From UBA5070 sp035352895 (GTDB lineage: Bacteria > Fibrobacterota > Fibrobacteria > UBA5070): a DNA stretch of 64,000 nt. Where the stretch lies: positions 59,001 through 123,000 of the forward strand of contig DAOPYN010000005.1 in NCBI GenBank assembly GCA_035352895.1, in the 5' to 3' direction. The notes beneath the pieces are model-generated. The model ran no database searches, was not told where the DNA came from, and worked only from the letters and a program-made list of their open reading frames with translations. How positions within the stretch are numbered: the stretch's first letter is position 1; every line of letters begins with the position of its first letter. Made by a program: the position numbers and the translations under genes. Below are positions 1 to 9,799 of the stretch, piece after piece.

Positions 1-492
1 TCGGATTCAGCCAGGACGGAGGATGCACCGCCCACCATTCCGGTGGCGGCCTCCCAGCCCGTTTCGGTGCAAGTGGAGGTTCCTGCCTGCAACGAACCCG
101 GGCCTTGCGTGACGGTTCTTTCCAATTTCGTACGACAGCATCCCGGTCATCCGGCGGTGTCCGAAGTGGCCTTGCGCTGGGGCCGCCTGGCCGCCCGCGG
201 CGGGGATCCGCGGGATGCGCTGGTGGGGTATTCCCACGTGAAGTCGCCCGTGTTGGCACCCATGGCCAGGCTGGAGTCGCTCCAGTTGCGAGCTCGGGAA
301 TTCGGAGAGCAGGCAGCGGTTGCCGACTCGTTGGATCGTTGGTTGGCCGGACTGAAGGAATCGCATCCCCTCTTCAAACCTGTGGCCCAGCTTCGTGTGG
401 AGTTGTACCGCCGCCAAGGCAATGATTCCGGAGCCCGGAGCCTGGAGGAGCGGATTTCCGGATCCGCCACCGCCCAGACGCGAGGACGGTGA
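1..492 (+). CDS. Partial gene, TPR-like helical protein (5' end outside window)
   Basis: The frame is open from the first base, so the start lies upstream; 163 codons are visible. The protein is rich in alanine, leucine and arginine, and its predicted helix pairs (around FVRQHPGHPAVSEVALRWGR and LYRRQGNDSGARSLEERI) resemble tetratricopeptide units. No catalytic motif is visible. Its stop overlaps the GTG of the next gene by 4 bases, so the two are probably translated together. That next gene is a lipoprotein, so an envelope role is plausible but unproven. A GTG at 43 is an internal candidate start, but in-frame sequence before it argues for an upstream start. Confidence 0.6.
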   Translation, partial: SDSARTEDAPPTIPVAASQPVSVQVEVPACNEPGPCVTVLSNFVRQHPGHPAVSEVALRWGRLAARGGDPRDALVGYSHVKSPVLAPMARLESLQLRAREFGEQAAVADSLDRWLAGLKESHPLFKPVAQLRVELYRRQGNDSGARSLEERISGSATAQTRGR

Positions 493-1178
493 GAAGGGGG
501 GCGATCCTTTTTGCCCTCGCCTGGATCGCGGGGTGTGCGGAAAGGGACAACCCCTTCGATCCGTTGAATCTGTCCTCTCGTCCTGATTCGGGAACCAAGG
601 TCGACATCTTGGTTCCCAAGTTGCGAGACCACGTGAAGGTCCTGATGGAGGATTCCGCCAAAAAGTACCAAGGGATGCCCAATCCTCCGTATGCGGGAAA
701 CTTGATGAGTGCCTTGTCCACAATGGTTCCCGGCGACACCCTCTACATCTACGGGGGCGGAGGGGAATATACGCTCTCAGGGCAGATCACGATCGCGAAG
801 AAGGGTGCATTGGGGCATCCGATCGTGATCCGGTCTTTTGGTGGTCAGGTGGTTTTACGGTCGAATCCGCCTCCCGATAAGGAGAGATATCAGAAGTTTT
901 GCTTGGAGATCCTGGAATCTCACGTCAAGATCGTCGGGCTCACCTGCATTGGTGGGAAGGAGTACGGACTCAAGGCCGGCAATGAGGACCTGCCGACAGA
1001 TGGTTCCCTGGAGCTGGACTCTGTCCGGTTGGAGAACCCGACCAATGGAATTGCGGTTACCAATCTTCGCGGACCGGTTGTCATCCGGAACTTGGTCATC
1101 CAAGGAGCTGCCCAGAACGTCATCCCAGTGAAACTTGTGGAAAACCTTTCCTTGGACACCAGCAATATCTTCTGGTGA
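489..1178 (+). CDS. Lipoprotein with predicted beta-helix
   Basis: The 229-residue protein begins with a basic n-region, a hydrophobic stretch and a lipobox (IAGC, Cys16), so it should be a lipid-anchored envelope protein. After a linker (residues 20-75) the rest has short beta segments of the kind seen in right-handed beta-helix proteins (VIRSFGGQVVL, VKIVGLTCIGG, VVIRNLVIQG). The acceptor may be a polysaccharide or the surface. No pectate-lyase catalytic residues can be assigned. It is short for that fold and could be a truncated member. The GTG start overlaps the stop of the upstream gene (GTGA), supporting translational coupling. The downstream neighbour is convergent. Confidence 0.6.
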   Translation: MRRGAILFALAWIAGCAERDNPFDPLNLSSRPDSGTKVDILVPKLRDHVKVLMEDSAKKYQGMPNPPYAGNLMSALSTMVPGDTLYIYGGGGEYTLSGQITIAKKGALGHPIVIRSFGGQVVLRSNPPPDKERYQKFCLEILESHVKIVGLTCIGGKEYGLKAGNEDLPTDGSLELDSVRLENPTNGIAVTNLRGPVVIRNLVIQGAAQNVIPVKLVENLSLDTSNIFW

Positions 1179-1188
1179 GACGGTTCCC

Positions 1189-2010
1189 TCAGAAGGGAGG
1201 AGACCATCCCTGGAGGGAATCCACGAAGGTGCTCGAGCTCCGGCATCGATGTGGCGAAGTCGCCTGGACCAGGCGCCATCCACAGAAACCGAACGGGTTG
1301 CCCCACCGGGCGAGACCATGGAAGACCCTGCCCGGAAGGTGGATGCGTTTCAGCTTGGTGTGATGGATGCACATGCGAGTGGACAGTTCCGCCACGCTGG
1401 CGACATCGGCGCCGCGGATCTGGGTCTGCTCCGGCAAGCCGGAAGATAGGGCCAGGTCCACCAGGCGCTCCAGTGCGGAAGCTTGGGATTGCCAGCTGAT
1501 CTTGGAAGGGGTGGAGCGAGGGTGGGGCAGCCAGACCTTTCCCTGACCGAACAAGGGAGCGAGCATCTGGGGCGCCCAGCCCATCTGCACCAGGCAATGG
1601 GGAATCCGCGAGGACTCCACGAGGAGATCGGCACGTCGACGCGAGGCCATGGGCCACCAATCCGCTTCCCGCAGCGGAGAGGGCGAGGTCAATCGGATCA
1701 GATCGGCTTTGGAAAAACGGCTGATCGCATCCAGCAGATGACGGATTCCGTTCACCTCGCTCTGATCGGCGGCGCTTTCCTTGCGTCCGGCTCCGATGCA
1801 GGCCACCACCCGATCCACTCCGCGAAGCGCGTCTTCCAGGATGTGCAGATGCTGGAGCTCGCCCCAGTGGCAGGACAGCGCCATGCGCCAATCCTCCGGG
1901 AAGGAGCGGGGGTCGCGCGAGAACACGGACACATCCTGCCCCTTGGCGCGCAGTGCGTCCACCAGGGGGCGTCCCCAGAAGGAACCGGCCCCGACCACGA
2001 GGAACTTCAT
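1189..2010 (-). CDS. NAD(P)-binding epimerase-like protein
   Basis: The 273-residue protein starts with a Rossmann dinucleotide-binding motif (VVGAGSFWG, residues 5-13) at the very N-terminus, as in the extended/atypical short-chain dehydrogenase group that includes NmrA-like and NAD-dependent epimerase proteins. RVVACIGAG near residue 70 fits the next beta strand. The classical YxxxK pair is not obvious, so it may be an atypical member without epimerase activity. The start lies 2 bases after the stop of the upstream minus-strand membrane protein, so both form an operon. The substrate cannot be deduced. Confidence 0.65.
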   Translation of the reverse strand: MKFLVVGAGSFWGRPLVDALRAKGQDVSVFSRDPRSFPEDWRMALSCHWGELQHLHILEDALRGVDRVVACIGAGRKESAADQSEVNGIRHLLDAISRFSKADLIRLTSPSPLREADWWPMASRRRADLLVESSRIPHCLVQMGWAPQMLAPLFGQGKVWLPHPRSTPSKISWQSQASALERLVDLALSSGLPEQTQIRGADVASVAELSTRMCIHHTKLKRIHLPGRVFHGLARWGNPFGFCGWRLVQATSPHRCRSSSTFVDSLQGWSPPF

Positions 2011-2012
2011 GG

Positions 2013-2750
2013 TCAGACCAGAGGCTTCTCGTTTTGGCTTTCTTCTTCTTCCTCTTCCTTGCGTTTCCGATCGGCGCGTCCGATGGAAATGTGCAGGAAG
2101 GCGCCCACCACCACCAGGACGAATCCGCCTCCCAGCTTGGCGGTGACATTGTCGCGCGTGGGGATGTCTTCGGTGATGATTTCCCAATACTTGGGCGCGA
2201 TGGGGTTGATGCCCACCCGGTCGGGGTCGGTCTGCAGCACCGCGACGCCTTCGACCCACCTCCATCCCCAGGCGGTGTCCTTGAGGTGCTTGGCGTGTTT
2301 GAAGGCCAACTGCTGGAGGATGGCGCTGAACTTGGGCTTGAGATTGCCCTCGTCGGAGCCATCGTTGGCGCTGACGGTGAGGTCGCCGCGCGAGGAGTCC
2401 GGGTGCAGGAAGGAGTAGACTGTGGGGCCCACCACTTCGGGGGCCGAGGAAACCACGACCAGACGAGGTTCGGAGCTGTCCTTGCCGACCCAAGCGGGAT
2501 ACACGGCACGCACCGGCTGGAGCATTCCCATGAAGCTCTCTTCGCGCAGGCTGGCATGCCAGAGGTCGAAGCGGACGCTGTCGCGGAACTTCACCACCCC
2601 CGGGGTTCCGTTGGCGAAGATGGTTTTGCCGTTGGCGGTCGCTTCCACGGTGGCCACTTTCCAGTCGCGGGCGCCAAGCCAAATGCAGGCGGCCCCGACC
2701 GCGATGGCCGGAATGCTGAGAAACCGGAAAAAGGAGATGAAGGCCTTCAT
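2013..2750 (-). CDS. Two-TM membrane protein, unrecognised family
   Basis: The 245-residue protein has one hydrophobic helix at the N-terminus (SIPAIAVGAACIWLG) and another near the C-terminus (GGGFVLVVVGAFLHISIG). The roughly 170-residue domain between them would be outside the cytoplasm, followed by a very charged cytoplasmic tail with a run of glutamates. The ATG at 2750 is preferred over a TTG six bases upstream because a promoter-like TAGATTTTG ends 3 bases before it and no Shine-Dalgarno sequence is seen. It is the first gene of a two-gene operon with the epimerase-like protein. Function unknown. Confidence 0.6.
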   Translation of the reverse strand: MKAFISFFRFLSIPAIAVGAACIWLGARDWKVATVEATANGKTIFANGTPGVVKFRDSVRFDLWHASLREESFMGMLQPVRAVYPAWVGKDSSEPRLVVVSSAPEVVGPTVYSFLHPDSSRGDLTVSANDGSDEGNLKPKFSAILQQLAFKHAKHLKDTAWGWRWVEGVAVLQTDPDRVGINPIAPKYWEIITEDIPTRDNVTAKLGGGFVLVVVGAFLHISIGRADRKRKEEEEEESQNEKPLV

Positions 2751-2800
2751 GCCCAAAATCTAGTCGTATGGATGGATCGGCAATGCCTGATTCGCAAGTT

Positions 2801-3682
2801 TCAAATCAGAATCCGCACACGATCCTTCAAGAACTCGGGAGTGCGTTTGCGCACCATGGATTCGATCTGGGATCGGGTGTATTTCATGCTGAAATGCTTG
2901 AGGACCAATGTTTGGAACCGGCATTGGTCCGGATACGCGGCAAGGAAATCGAACAATTCGAACAGGTGGAGGTGCCCCTTGGGGGCGGCCATCTCCACGT
3001 CTTCGGGAAGGATGAAGGTGGTTTCGATCACCAGGATGTCGGAGTCCAGGCAATGGGGTTCCCGTTCCAAGGTGCGCAGGGTGGTGTCCCCGATGAAGGT
3101 GAGCCGGGGTTGGAGCGTCTCCGTTTCGATTTCCACGCCTTTTCGTTTCAATGCGCCCAATTCGTGACCCGCGGTTCCGTGGAATTCGGGTTTGAGCTTC
3201 TTGCGGACTTCCTGGACCGTGAAACCGAGCGATCTGACCCTGTGGTCCACCGGGAAGGTCGCCACGCGCAACTGCCGGTTGAGTTCCACGGAGTCGCGCT
3301 TGGCCAGGGCGACGAAATTGGGGATGTACTCCGGGCGGTTGCGATGGCCCTCCAGGTCGCACCAGGCTTGGGCCAGGTTGCGCAGGGGGTCCACCAGGAA
3401 ATCCGGCACGAAATACTCCGCCTGCGGCATGTTCAGCATGCGACGCAGCGAGAAGTGGCGCAGGAGACCGCGTGCGTGGTCGCCGTGGGAGTGGGTGAGG
3501 AAGACGTGCGGCAGGCGCACCGCCTCGACGGGGCATTCGCCGACGTCGAAGCAGATCTTCCATTCCGGGACCATGAGGTAGGTGGCCAAGCCCCCGATGG
3601 AGAATCCGTCCAACTCCAGACCGTTGGCCTCCAGGTGGACGGGACAGGAGGGGCGATGGAGCGTGTCGGATGTGTCTGTCAT
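2801..3682 (-). CDS. Metallo-beta-lactamase fold hydrolase, RNase Z-like
   Basis: The 293-residue protein carries the zinc-binding signature HSHGDH (residues 64-69), a downstream GDTT aspartate and a late histidine (LKHFS), the ligand set of RNase Z / metal-dependent hydrolases. RNase Z matures tRNA 3' ends in the cytoplasm; here the long flexible arm typical of RNase Z is not evident. A related hydrolase activity is therefore possible, and no gene symbol is assigned. It is divergent from ptsI across a 50-base gap that holds promoter-like boxes on both strands (TACTTTG for this gene). Confidence 0.7.
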   Translation of the reverse strand: MTDTSDTLHRPSCPVHLEANGLELDGFSIGGLATYLMVPEWKICFDVGECPVEAVRLPHVFLTHSHGDHARGLLRHFSLRRMLNMPQAEYFVPDFLVDPLRNLAQAWCDLEGHRNRPEYIPNFVALAKRDSVELNRQLRVATFPVDHRVRSLGFTVQEVRKKLKPEFHGTAGHELGALKRKGVEIETETLQPRLTFIGDTTLRTLEREPHCLDSDILVIETTFILPEDVEMAAPKGHLHLFELFDFLAAYPDQCRFQTLVLKHFSMKYTRSQIESMVRKRTPEFLKDRVRILI

Positions 3683-3715
3683 GTGAAGGCCCAGGCAAAG
3701 TAGCTTCTCGGTTTC

Positions 3716-3723
3716 TAGCTTTG
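3716..3723 (+). promoter_or_regulatory. TAnnTTTG promoter box for ptsI
   Basis: TAGCTTTG ends 9 bases before the ATG of ptsI. There is no Shine-Dalgarno sequence between them, which suggests an almost leaderless transcript. The same eight bases precede the YihY gene near 30.97 kb. Confidence 0.5.
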
Positions 3724-3732
3724 GTTCCAGCC

Positions 3733-5553
3733 ATGCCGTCCAATTCCACGAGCCGCAGCAACGTCCGAAGGGTCCTGCGAGGTCAAAGCGCCTCGCCAGG
3801 CTTGGCTTTGGGCAAATGCGTGTTGTTGCACGAGGAAAAACCCGCGGTCAACGACCGCGTCCTGGAAGAGTCCGAGGTGGAAGCGGAGATCGCCCGGTTC
3901 GACGCGGCGGTCGCCGATGCCCGTAGCGAACTGATGGAGCTGCGCGCCAAGGTGATGGAGGAGGTCGGGCAGTCGGAAGCGAAGGTCTTCGACGCCCACT
4001 TGCTGTTCCTGGACGACCAGGAATTGATCGGCTCCACCCGCAAGGCCGTGGCGAGCCAACGTCGCGAAGCGGGATTCCTGCTGCGGCGCAAGTCCGAGGA
4101 ACTCGTGCAGCGCTTCGCCAGGATTCCCGACGCCTATCTGCGCGAACGGGCGATCGATCTGGAAGATGTTTCCGAACGTGTGGTGCGCCAGTTGGGCAAA
4201 GGCCAGAGACGGCGTGCCATCGAGCTCCACGAGCCATCCATCGTGGTGGCGCACAACCTGAATCCCTCCACGCTCACGCAGCTTCGCGTGCGCAACGTCC
4301 TGGGGATCGCCACCGACCTGGGCGGGCCCACTTCCCATGTGGCCATCCTGGCCCGTGCCCTGCACCTTCCCGCCGTTTCCGGCTTGTCGTCCGCCTCCAG
4401 CCTCTTGCGCAGCGGCGATGTGGTGGCATTGGACGGCAACGCGGGCACGATGGTCGTCCACCCGACGGAAAAGGAGCGCAAGGCCGTCGCCGACCGCCAG
4501 GAGTCCCTGCGGCGATTCGAGCTGGAATTGTTCAGCCTGCGCGACCTGCCGTCGGTCACCATGGATGGTCGACCGGTCCTTCTGTCCGCCAACATCGAAC
4601 TTCCCGTGGAGGCGGAAAACGCCATCTCCGTGGGAGCTCATGGAATCGGCCTGTACCGCACGGAATTCATCTATCTGGGGCAGGGACACCTGCCCACGGA
4701 AGAGGAACAGCTGGGGGCATACAGATTCATCGTGGAGCGGATGTCTCCGCGTCCGGTGACCATCCGCACCCTGGATGCCGGGGGCGACAAGATCGTGGAC
4801 GCGCTCCAGGGAGCCCAGCCCGACCAGAATCCCTTCATGGGATGGCGCTCCATCCGCATGTGCCTGGATCGTCCGGACATCTTCATGCCCCAGCTCCGGG
4901 CCATCCTTCGCGCGTCCGCGCACGGCAAGGTGCGGGTGCTGTTTCCCATGATCGCCGACATCCACGAATTGCGGGAAGCCAAGAAGATGCTGGAGCACGC
5001 CCGCGAAGAGCTCTCGTCGCAGGGAATTCCCATTCCCGCGAAGGTTCCTGTCGGAGCGATGGTGGAGATCCCCTCGGCGGCCTTGTGCGTGGAAACCCTC
5101 GCCCGCGAGTGCGATTTCCTTTCGGTGGGCACCAACGACCTCACCCAGTTCACCCTGGCGGTGGATCGCGGAAGCCAGAGATTGTCCGGTCTCTACGACC
5201 CCTTGCATCCGGCGGTGCTCCGCCTGATCGAGCGTACCGTCGAGGGGTCGCGTCCCTTCGGAACCCTCGTGGAGGTCTGCGGCGAGATCGCTTCCGATCC
5301 CGTGGGTGCGTTGGTGATGGTGGGGTTGGGCGTGGACGAGCTATCCATGAGCCCTTGGGGCATCCTGGAAGTCAAGAAGATGCTGCGCTCCATCAATTGG
5401 CAGGATGCCCGCGAAGTGGCACAGGAGGTGCTCCACCTTCCCGGCTCCCGCGAAGTGCGGCTCCATCTGCAGGAGCGGTTCAAGCGCAAGCTCGCCGGTC
5501 TGGGAATGGCGTCGCGGGCCATCACACGGGGAGCCAAGGGCACCCATCGCTGA
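3733..5553 (+). CDS. ptsI: Phosphoenolpyruvate-protein phosphotransferase (PTS enzyme I)
   Basis: Enzyme I takes phosphate from phosphoenolpyruvate and passes it to HPr in the cytoplasm. The 606-residue protein has the N-terminal HPr-binding helical region, the phosphohistidine loop GGPTSHVAILAR (His202), a TIM-barrel PEP-binding domain with RTLDAGGDK and GTNDLTQF, and the catalytic cysteine in VCGEIASDP (Cys516). Length is slightly above the usual 570-590 because of an N-terminal extension rich in serine and arginine. No HPr or EIIA gene is nearby, so partners must be elsewhere. The ATG at 3733 is chosen because family homology starts about 20 residues after it. An earlier start at 3670 would overlap the promoter box. 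Confidence 0.92.
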   Translation: MPSNSTSRSNVRRVLRGQSASPGLALGKCVLLHEEKPAVNDRVLEESEVEAEIARFDAAVADARSELMELRAKVMEEVGQSEAKVFDAHLLFLDDQELIGSTRKAVASQRREAGFLLRRKSEELVQRFARIPDAYLRERAIDLEDVSERVVRQLGKGQRRRAIELHEPSIVVAHNLNPSTLTQLRVRNVLGIATDLGGPTSHVAILARALHLPAVSGLSSASSLLRSGDVVALDGNAGTMVVHPTEKERKAVADRQESLRRFELELFSLRDLPSVTMDGRPVLLSANIELPVEAENAISVGAHGIGLYRTEFIYLGQGHLPTEEEQLGAYRFIVERMSPRPVTIRTLDAGGDKIVDALQGAQPDQNPFMGWRSIRMCLDRPDIFMPQLRAILRASAHGKVRVLFPMIADIHELREAKKMLEHAREELSSQGIPIPAKVPVGAMVEIPSAALCVETLARECDFLSVGTNDLTQFTLAVDRGSQRLSGLYDPLHPAVLRLIERTVEGSRPFGTLVEVCGEIASDPVGALVMVGLGVDELSMSPWGILEVKKMLRSINWQDAREVAQEVLHLPGSREVRLHLQERFKRKLAGLGMASRAITRGAKGTHR

Positions 5554-5589
5554 TCTTCCCGGTCCCGGATGGGGCGACAAGGAAGATCA
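5551..5589. terminator. Hairpin between convergent genes
   Basis: A perfect 9-base inverted repeat (TGATCTTCC at 5551-5559, GGAAGATCA at 5581-5589) with a 21-base loop starts at the ptsI stop codon. It sits between ptsI and the convergent zinc-ribbon gene. There is no T-run, so it may protect 3' ends rather than terminate. Confidence 0.35.
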
Positions 5590-5621
5590 GGAATCGTGGA
5601 TGGGGGACGCCGCCTCGTTTC

Positions 5622-5894
5622 TCAGCGCCAAGCGGCCCAATAGATGAGCAAGCTGGCCAGGAGGATTCCCGCCGCCACCAGGGCCAAGCCCCAGCGCATG
5701 CGGGGGGGCGCCTCCGGATCCGGATCGAGTTGGGGATCGTCCGGGTCGTCGTCCGGAAGCGATACGCCGTCCAGGTAGGTTTCCTCGCTCCAGCCCGTCT
5801 TGTCGTCGGATCCGCATTCGGGACAGAATTTGGACCCCGCGGGGAGTTCCTCCCCGCAGTTGGGGCAGACGAAATCCTCTCCCGGTCGGCTCAT
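5622..5894 (-). CDS. Small zinc-ribbon membrane protein
   Basis: The 90-residue protein has a zinc ribbon with two CxxC knuckles (CPNC at 10-13, CPEC at 24-27), an acidic Asp/Pro-rich linker, and a single C-terminal transmembrane helix (GLALVAAGILLASLLIYWAAW). This is the layout of membrane-anchored zinc-ribbon proteins with the ribbon in the cytoplasm. The ATG overlaps the pepA stop by 4 bases, so it is translated with the aminopeptidase. Function unknown; the linkage may mean it recruits or senses something connected with peptide turnover. Confidence 0.7.
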   Translation of the reverse strand: MSRPGEDFVCPNCGEELPAGSKFCPECGSDDKTGWSEETYLDGVSLPDDDPDDPQLDPDPEAPPRMRWGLALVAAGILLASLLIYWAAWR

Positions 5895-7363
5895 TTGGGT
5901 TGGGCCAGGCGACGGGCGAGTTCCACCAGGGTGCGCAGGCCGAAGCCGGTGGCGCCTTCCTTGTAGTACTTCCACGCCTTGGTCGTGAGGACCGGCGCGG
6001 CGATGTCCAAATGGGCCCAGGGAATGGAATCCGGAACGAATTCGCGCAGGAACAGGGTGGAGGTGATGGTGCCGGCCTCGGTTCCCCCGGTGTTGCGCAG
6101 ATCGGCCACGGCATCGTCCAACTTGGAACGGTATTCGTCGTCCAAGGGCAGTTGCCAGAATTTTTCCCCCACCTCGCGCCCCGCTTCGCGGACCTGGTCG
6201 ATCAGATCCTGGCTGGTGCCGAGGATGCCGGCCATGGAACTGCCCAAGGCGCGGACCACGGCGCCGGTCAGGGTGGCGAGATCCACCAGGTGGGTGGGTG
6301 CCAGCTGCGAGGCCATCCACAGCCCGTCGGTGAGGATCAGTCGGCCTTCGGCGTCGGTGTTCTCCACCATCACCGTCTTTCCGTTCTTCGCACGGAAGAT
6401 GTCGCCGGGGAGAACGGAACCGTTCCCGGGTCGGTTCTCCGCCAAGCACACCACCGCGGACACCTTCAAGGGAAGGTCCAGCCGGGCGATGGCCACTGCC
6501 GCCGCCAGCACGGTGGCGGCACCGGCCATGTCGTTTTTCATTTCCCACATGTGGTCGGCGGGCTTGATGGAAATGCCGCCGGTGTCGAAGGTCACGCCTT
6601 TTCCCACCAGGACCAGGTGGGATGCGCCGGCATTGTGGGGAGGCTCCCAGCTGGCCACGCCAAGGACCGGGGAGTGATCGGAGCCCTTGCCGACGGTGAT
6701 CAGTCCCTGGTAACCTTCCGCTTCCAGGGCCTCGCGGTCCAGCGCGCGCCAGGAGAGCCCGTGGCTGCGGCAGAGGGTCTCCATGCTGCGGGAAAGGGTC
6801 TGGGGAGTCATCACGGACCCGGGATCGTTCACGCGGTCGCGGATCCAATCGCTGGACTCGAGCACCGTGGCGGTTCGTCGGAGGGACATGTCCACCGCGT
6901 CCGCTTGGTCGGCGACCACCAGGACCAGTGGGGGCTGTTTCGGCGAGGGAGTGGATTTCCAGACCTCGTAGCGGTAGGTGGAAAACCACCATCCTTCCAG
7001 CGCGGCCTGGAGGCGATCCAATGGCAGGCGGTCGGCCAGGAAGACCACGCGATCGCATTTCCTGGCCTGGGTGGCCGCATACGCTTCGCCGATGGCCACC
7101 CGCAGTCGTTCGTCCGCGTCCAGCCCGGGCTTGGCCGACACTTCCTGGACCCAAGCGCGGATGGATTCCGCCTCCACCCAGAGGCCGCCCTTGGTCTCCT
7201 TGGAGGTCAGCTCCGCCAGGACCGCCTTGATCTTGTGACGCAAGACGGCGTTCGCTCCTCCTGGGAGTTCGCCGGATGGTTCGGATTCCACCCCCAGGAC
7301 GATCAGGGCATCAGATGGTTGGATTTGGACTTGGGAAACACGCAGCCAGGACCATTCACGCAT
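5891..7363 (-). CDS. pepA: Leucyl aminopeptidase (M17)
   Basis: M17 aminopeptidases remove N-terminal residues from peptides in the cytoplasm using two metal ions. The 490-residue protein has the variable N-terminal domain and the catalytic C-terminal domain with VGKGVTFDTGGISIKP (metal-binding and catalytic Lys), MKNDMAGAA (Asp ligand) and NTDAEGRLIL (ligands and catalytic Arg). The ATG at 7363 gives normal family length. A promoter-like box TATATTTC ends 4 bases upstream, supporting this start, and there is no Shine-Dalgarno sequence. It is divergent from the sigma-54 activator gene and coupled downstream to the zinc-ribbon gene. Confidence 0.9.
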   Translation of the reverse strand: MREWSWLRVSQVQIQPSDALIVLGVESEPSGELPGGANAVLRHKIKAVLAELTSKETKGGLWVEAESIRAWVQEVSAKPGLDADERLRVAIGEAYAATQARKCDRVVFLADRLPLDRLQAALEGWWFSTYRYEVWKSTPSPKQPPLVLVVADQADAVDMSLRRTATVLESSDWIRDRVNDPGSVMTPQTLSRSMETLCRSHGLSWRALDREALEAEGYQGLITVGKGSDHSPVLGVASWEPPHNAGASHLVLVGKGVTFDTGGISIKPADHMWEMKNDMAGAATVLAAAVAIARLDLPLKVSAVVCLAENRPGNGSVLPGDIFRAKNGKTVMVENTDAEGRLILTDGLWMASQLAPTHLVDLATLTGAVVRALGSSMAGILGTSQDLIDQVREAGREVGEKFWQLPLDDEYRSKLDDAVADLRNTGGTEAGTITSTLFLREFVPDSIPWAHLDIAAPVLTTKAWKYYKEGATGFGLRTLVELARRLAQPK

Positions 7364-7367
7364 CAAC

Positions 7368-7375
7368 GAAATATA
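7368..7375 (-). promoter_or_regulatory. TAnnTTTC promoter box for pepA
   Basis: On the minus strand TATATTTC lies 4 bases before the pepA ATG. A start site a few bases further would coincide with the start codon, giving a leaderless message. Confidence 0.45.
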
Positions 7376-7483
7376 GGGTTCGTGCGAGGAATCCCAGCGG
7401 ACCCGATCACGATCCGTCGGAGGAAGCGGATTTTTGAGTGGTCGGTTGGCTGGGTGGAATGGAAATTGCATAGTAGTTGACGT

Positions 7484-9139
<1,656 letters not shown>

Positions 9140-9142
<3 letters not shown>

Positions 9143-9179
9143 CAATGTCACCAATTGATCGGATTTGTCTGACAATTGG
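9140..9179. promoter_or_regulatory. Inverted repeats upstream of glnB (candidate activator sites)
   Basis: TGACAATGTCA (9140-9150) is an 11-base palindrome overlapping the activator stop codon. CCAATTG (9151-9157) and CAATTGG (9173-9179) form a second perfect inverted repeat. They lie 57-96 bases before the weak sigma-54-like site at 9236, a usual distance for enhancer sites. The binding protein is inferred, not shown. Confidence 0.35.
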
Positions 9180-9235
9180 CGGGGGCTGGAGACGATTCCT
9201 TGCCAAACCGCCAAGGTGAGCCGAAGTAAAAAGAA

Positions 9236-9251
9236 TGGCCTGAAATTTGAT
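9236..9251 (+). promoter_or_regulatory. Weak sigma-54-like site before glnB
   Basis: TGGCCTGAAATTTGAT keeps GG and the second element at the 12-base spacing of sigma-54 promoters, but has GA where GC is expected at -12. PII genes are often sigma-54 dependent and the upstream gene is a sigma-54 activator, so the site is worth testing. The match alone is weak. Confidence 0.3.
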
Positions 9252-9270
9252 ATAGGGAGGGAATGAAAAA

Positions 9271-9300
9271 GGCGTGAAGCGGCGGCCACCGCTTCACGCC
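9271..9300. other. Perfect 12-bp hairpin in the glnB leader
   Basis: GGCGTGAAGCGG and CCGCTTCACGCC flank a 6-base loop. On the plus strand no T-run follows. On the minus strand TTTTTC follows, so it would terminate antisense transcription; otherwise it structures the glnB 5' leader. Confidence 0.5.
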
Positions 9301-9382
9301 TCGGCATCGTCCAAAGACCACCATTCCAGTCCATCGACGAACAACCAAAGTTAGTTCGTCTTCCTTCCCAAGGAGCCTGCCC

Positions 9383-9721
9383 ATGAAACTAGTCGTCGCC
9401 TACATCAAGCCCTTCAAGCTCGACGACGTGAAGCTCGCGGTCGGAGAAGCCGGTGCGCAGGGAATCACCGTCATGGAAGTCAAGGGATTCGGTCGGCAGA
9501 AAGGCCATACCGAACTCTACCGGGGAAGCGAGTACCACACCGACTTCATTCCCAAGGTGAAGCTGGAACTGGTCGTCCCGGACAGCGTGGTTCCCAAGGT
9601 GGTCGCAGCCATCACCACCTCCGCCCGCACGGGGAAGATCGGCGACGGAAAGATCTTCGTCCTGCCCGTGGAATCCGCCACCCGCATCCGCACCGGAGAG
9701 ACCGGCGAGGAGGTCCTGTAA
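9383..9721 (+). CDS. glnB: Nitrogen regulatory protein PII
   Basis: PII proteins are trimeric sensors of 2-oxoglutarate, ATP/ADP and often glutamine that bind and control ammonium transporters and nitrogen enzymes. The 112-residue protein has normal length, the T-loop with Tyr51 (GSEYHTDF), the site uridylylated by GlnD in many bacteria, and the C-terminal signatures TGKIGDGKIFV and RIRTGE. A clear Shine-Dalgarno AAGGAG (9370-9375) precedes the ATG. No amtB, glnA or glnD is adjacent, so GlnB versus GlnK cannot be separated. Its leader holds a weak sigma-54-like site and a strong hairpin, and a sigma-54 activator gene lies directly upstream. Confidence 0.92.
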   Translation: MKLVVAYIKPFKLDDVKLAVGEAGAQGITVMEVKGFGRQKGHTELYRGSEYHTDFIPKVKLELVVPDSVVPKVVAAITTSARTGKIGDGKIFVLPVESATRIRTGETGEEVL

Positions 9722-9732
9722 CCCATCCATTT

Positions 9733-9777
9733 CCCCGTTTGTAGAGACTCCCCGTCGGGGCGTCTCTACAAAACGGG
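9733..9777. repeat. Long inverted repeat between convergent genes
   Basis: CCCCGTTT-GTAGAGAC and GTCTCTAC-AAAACGGGG pair around an inner CCCC/GGGG stem, giving a nearly perfect 45-base hairpin. A third GTCTCTAC follows at 9781-9788, as expected for a REP-like repeat. It sits between the glnB stop and the end of the convergent gene and probably also ends transcription in both directions. Confidence 0.55.
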
Positions 9778-9799
9778 GGCGTCTCTACAGACGGGACGG

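Noticed and set aside
920..2557. Long minus-strand frame over the epimerase and membrane-protein genes
   Set aside because: Shadow of real genes in other frames; no start and low-complexity Arg/Pro/Ser composition.
9271..9300. Terminator of the sigma-54 activator gene
   Set aside because: The T-run is on the minus-strand side only, so it cannot act as an intrinsic terminator for the plus strand.
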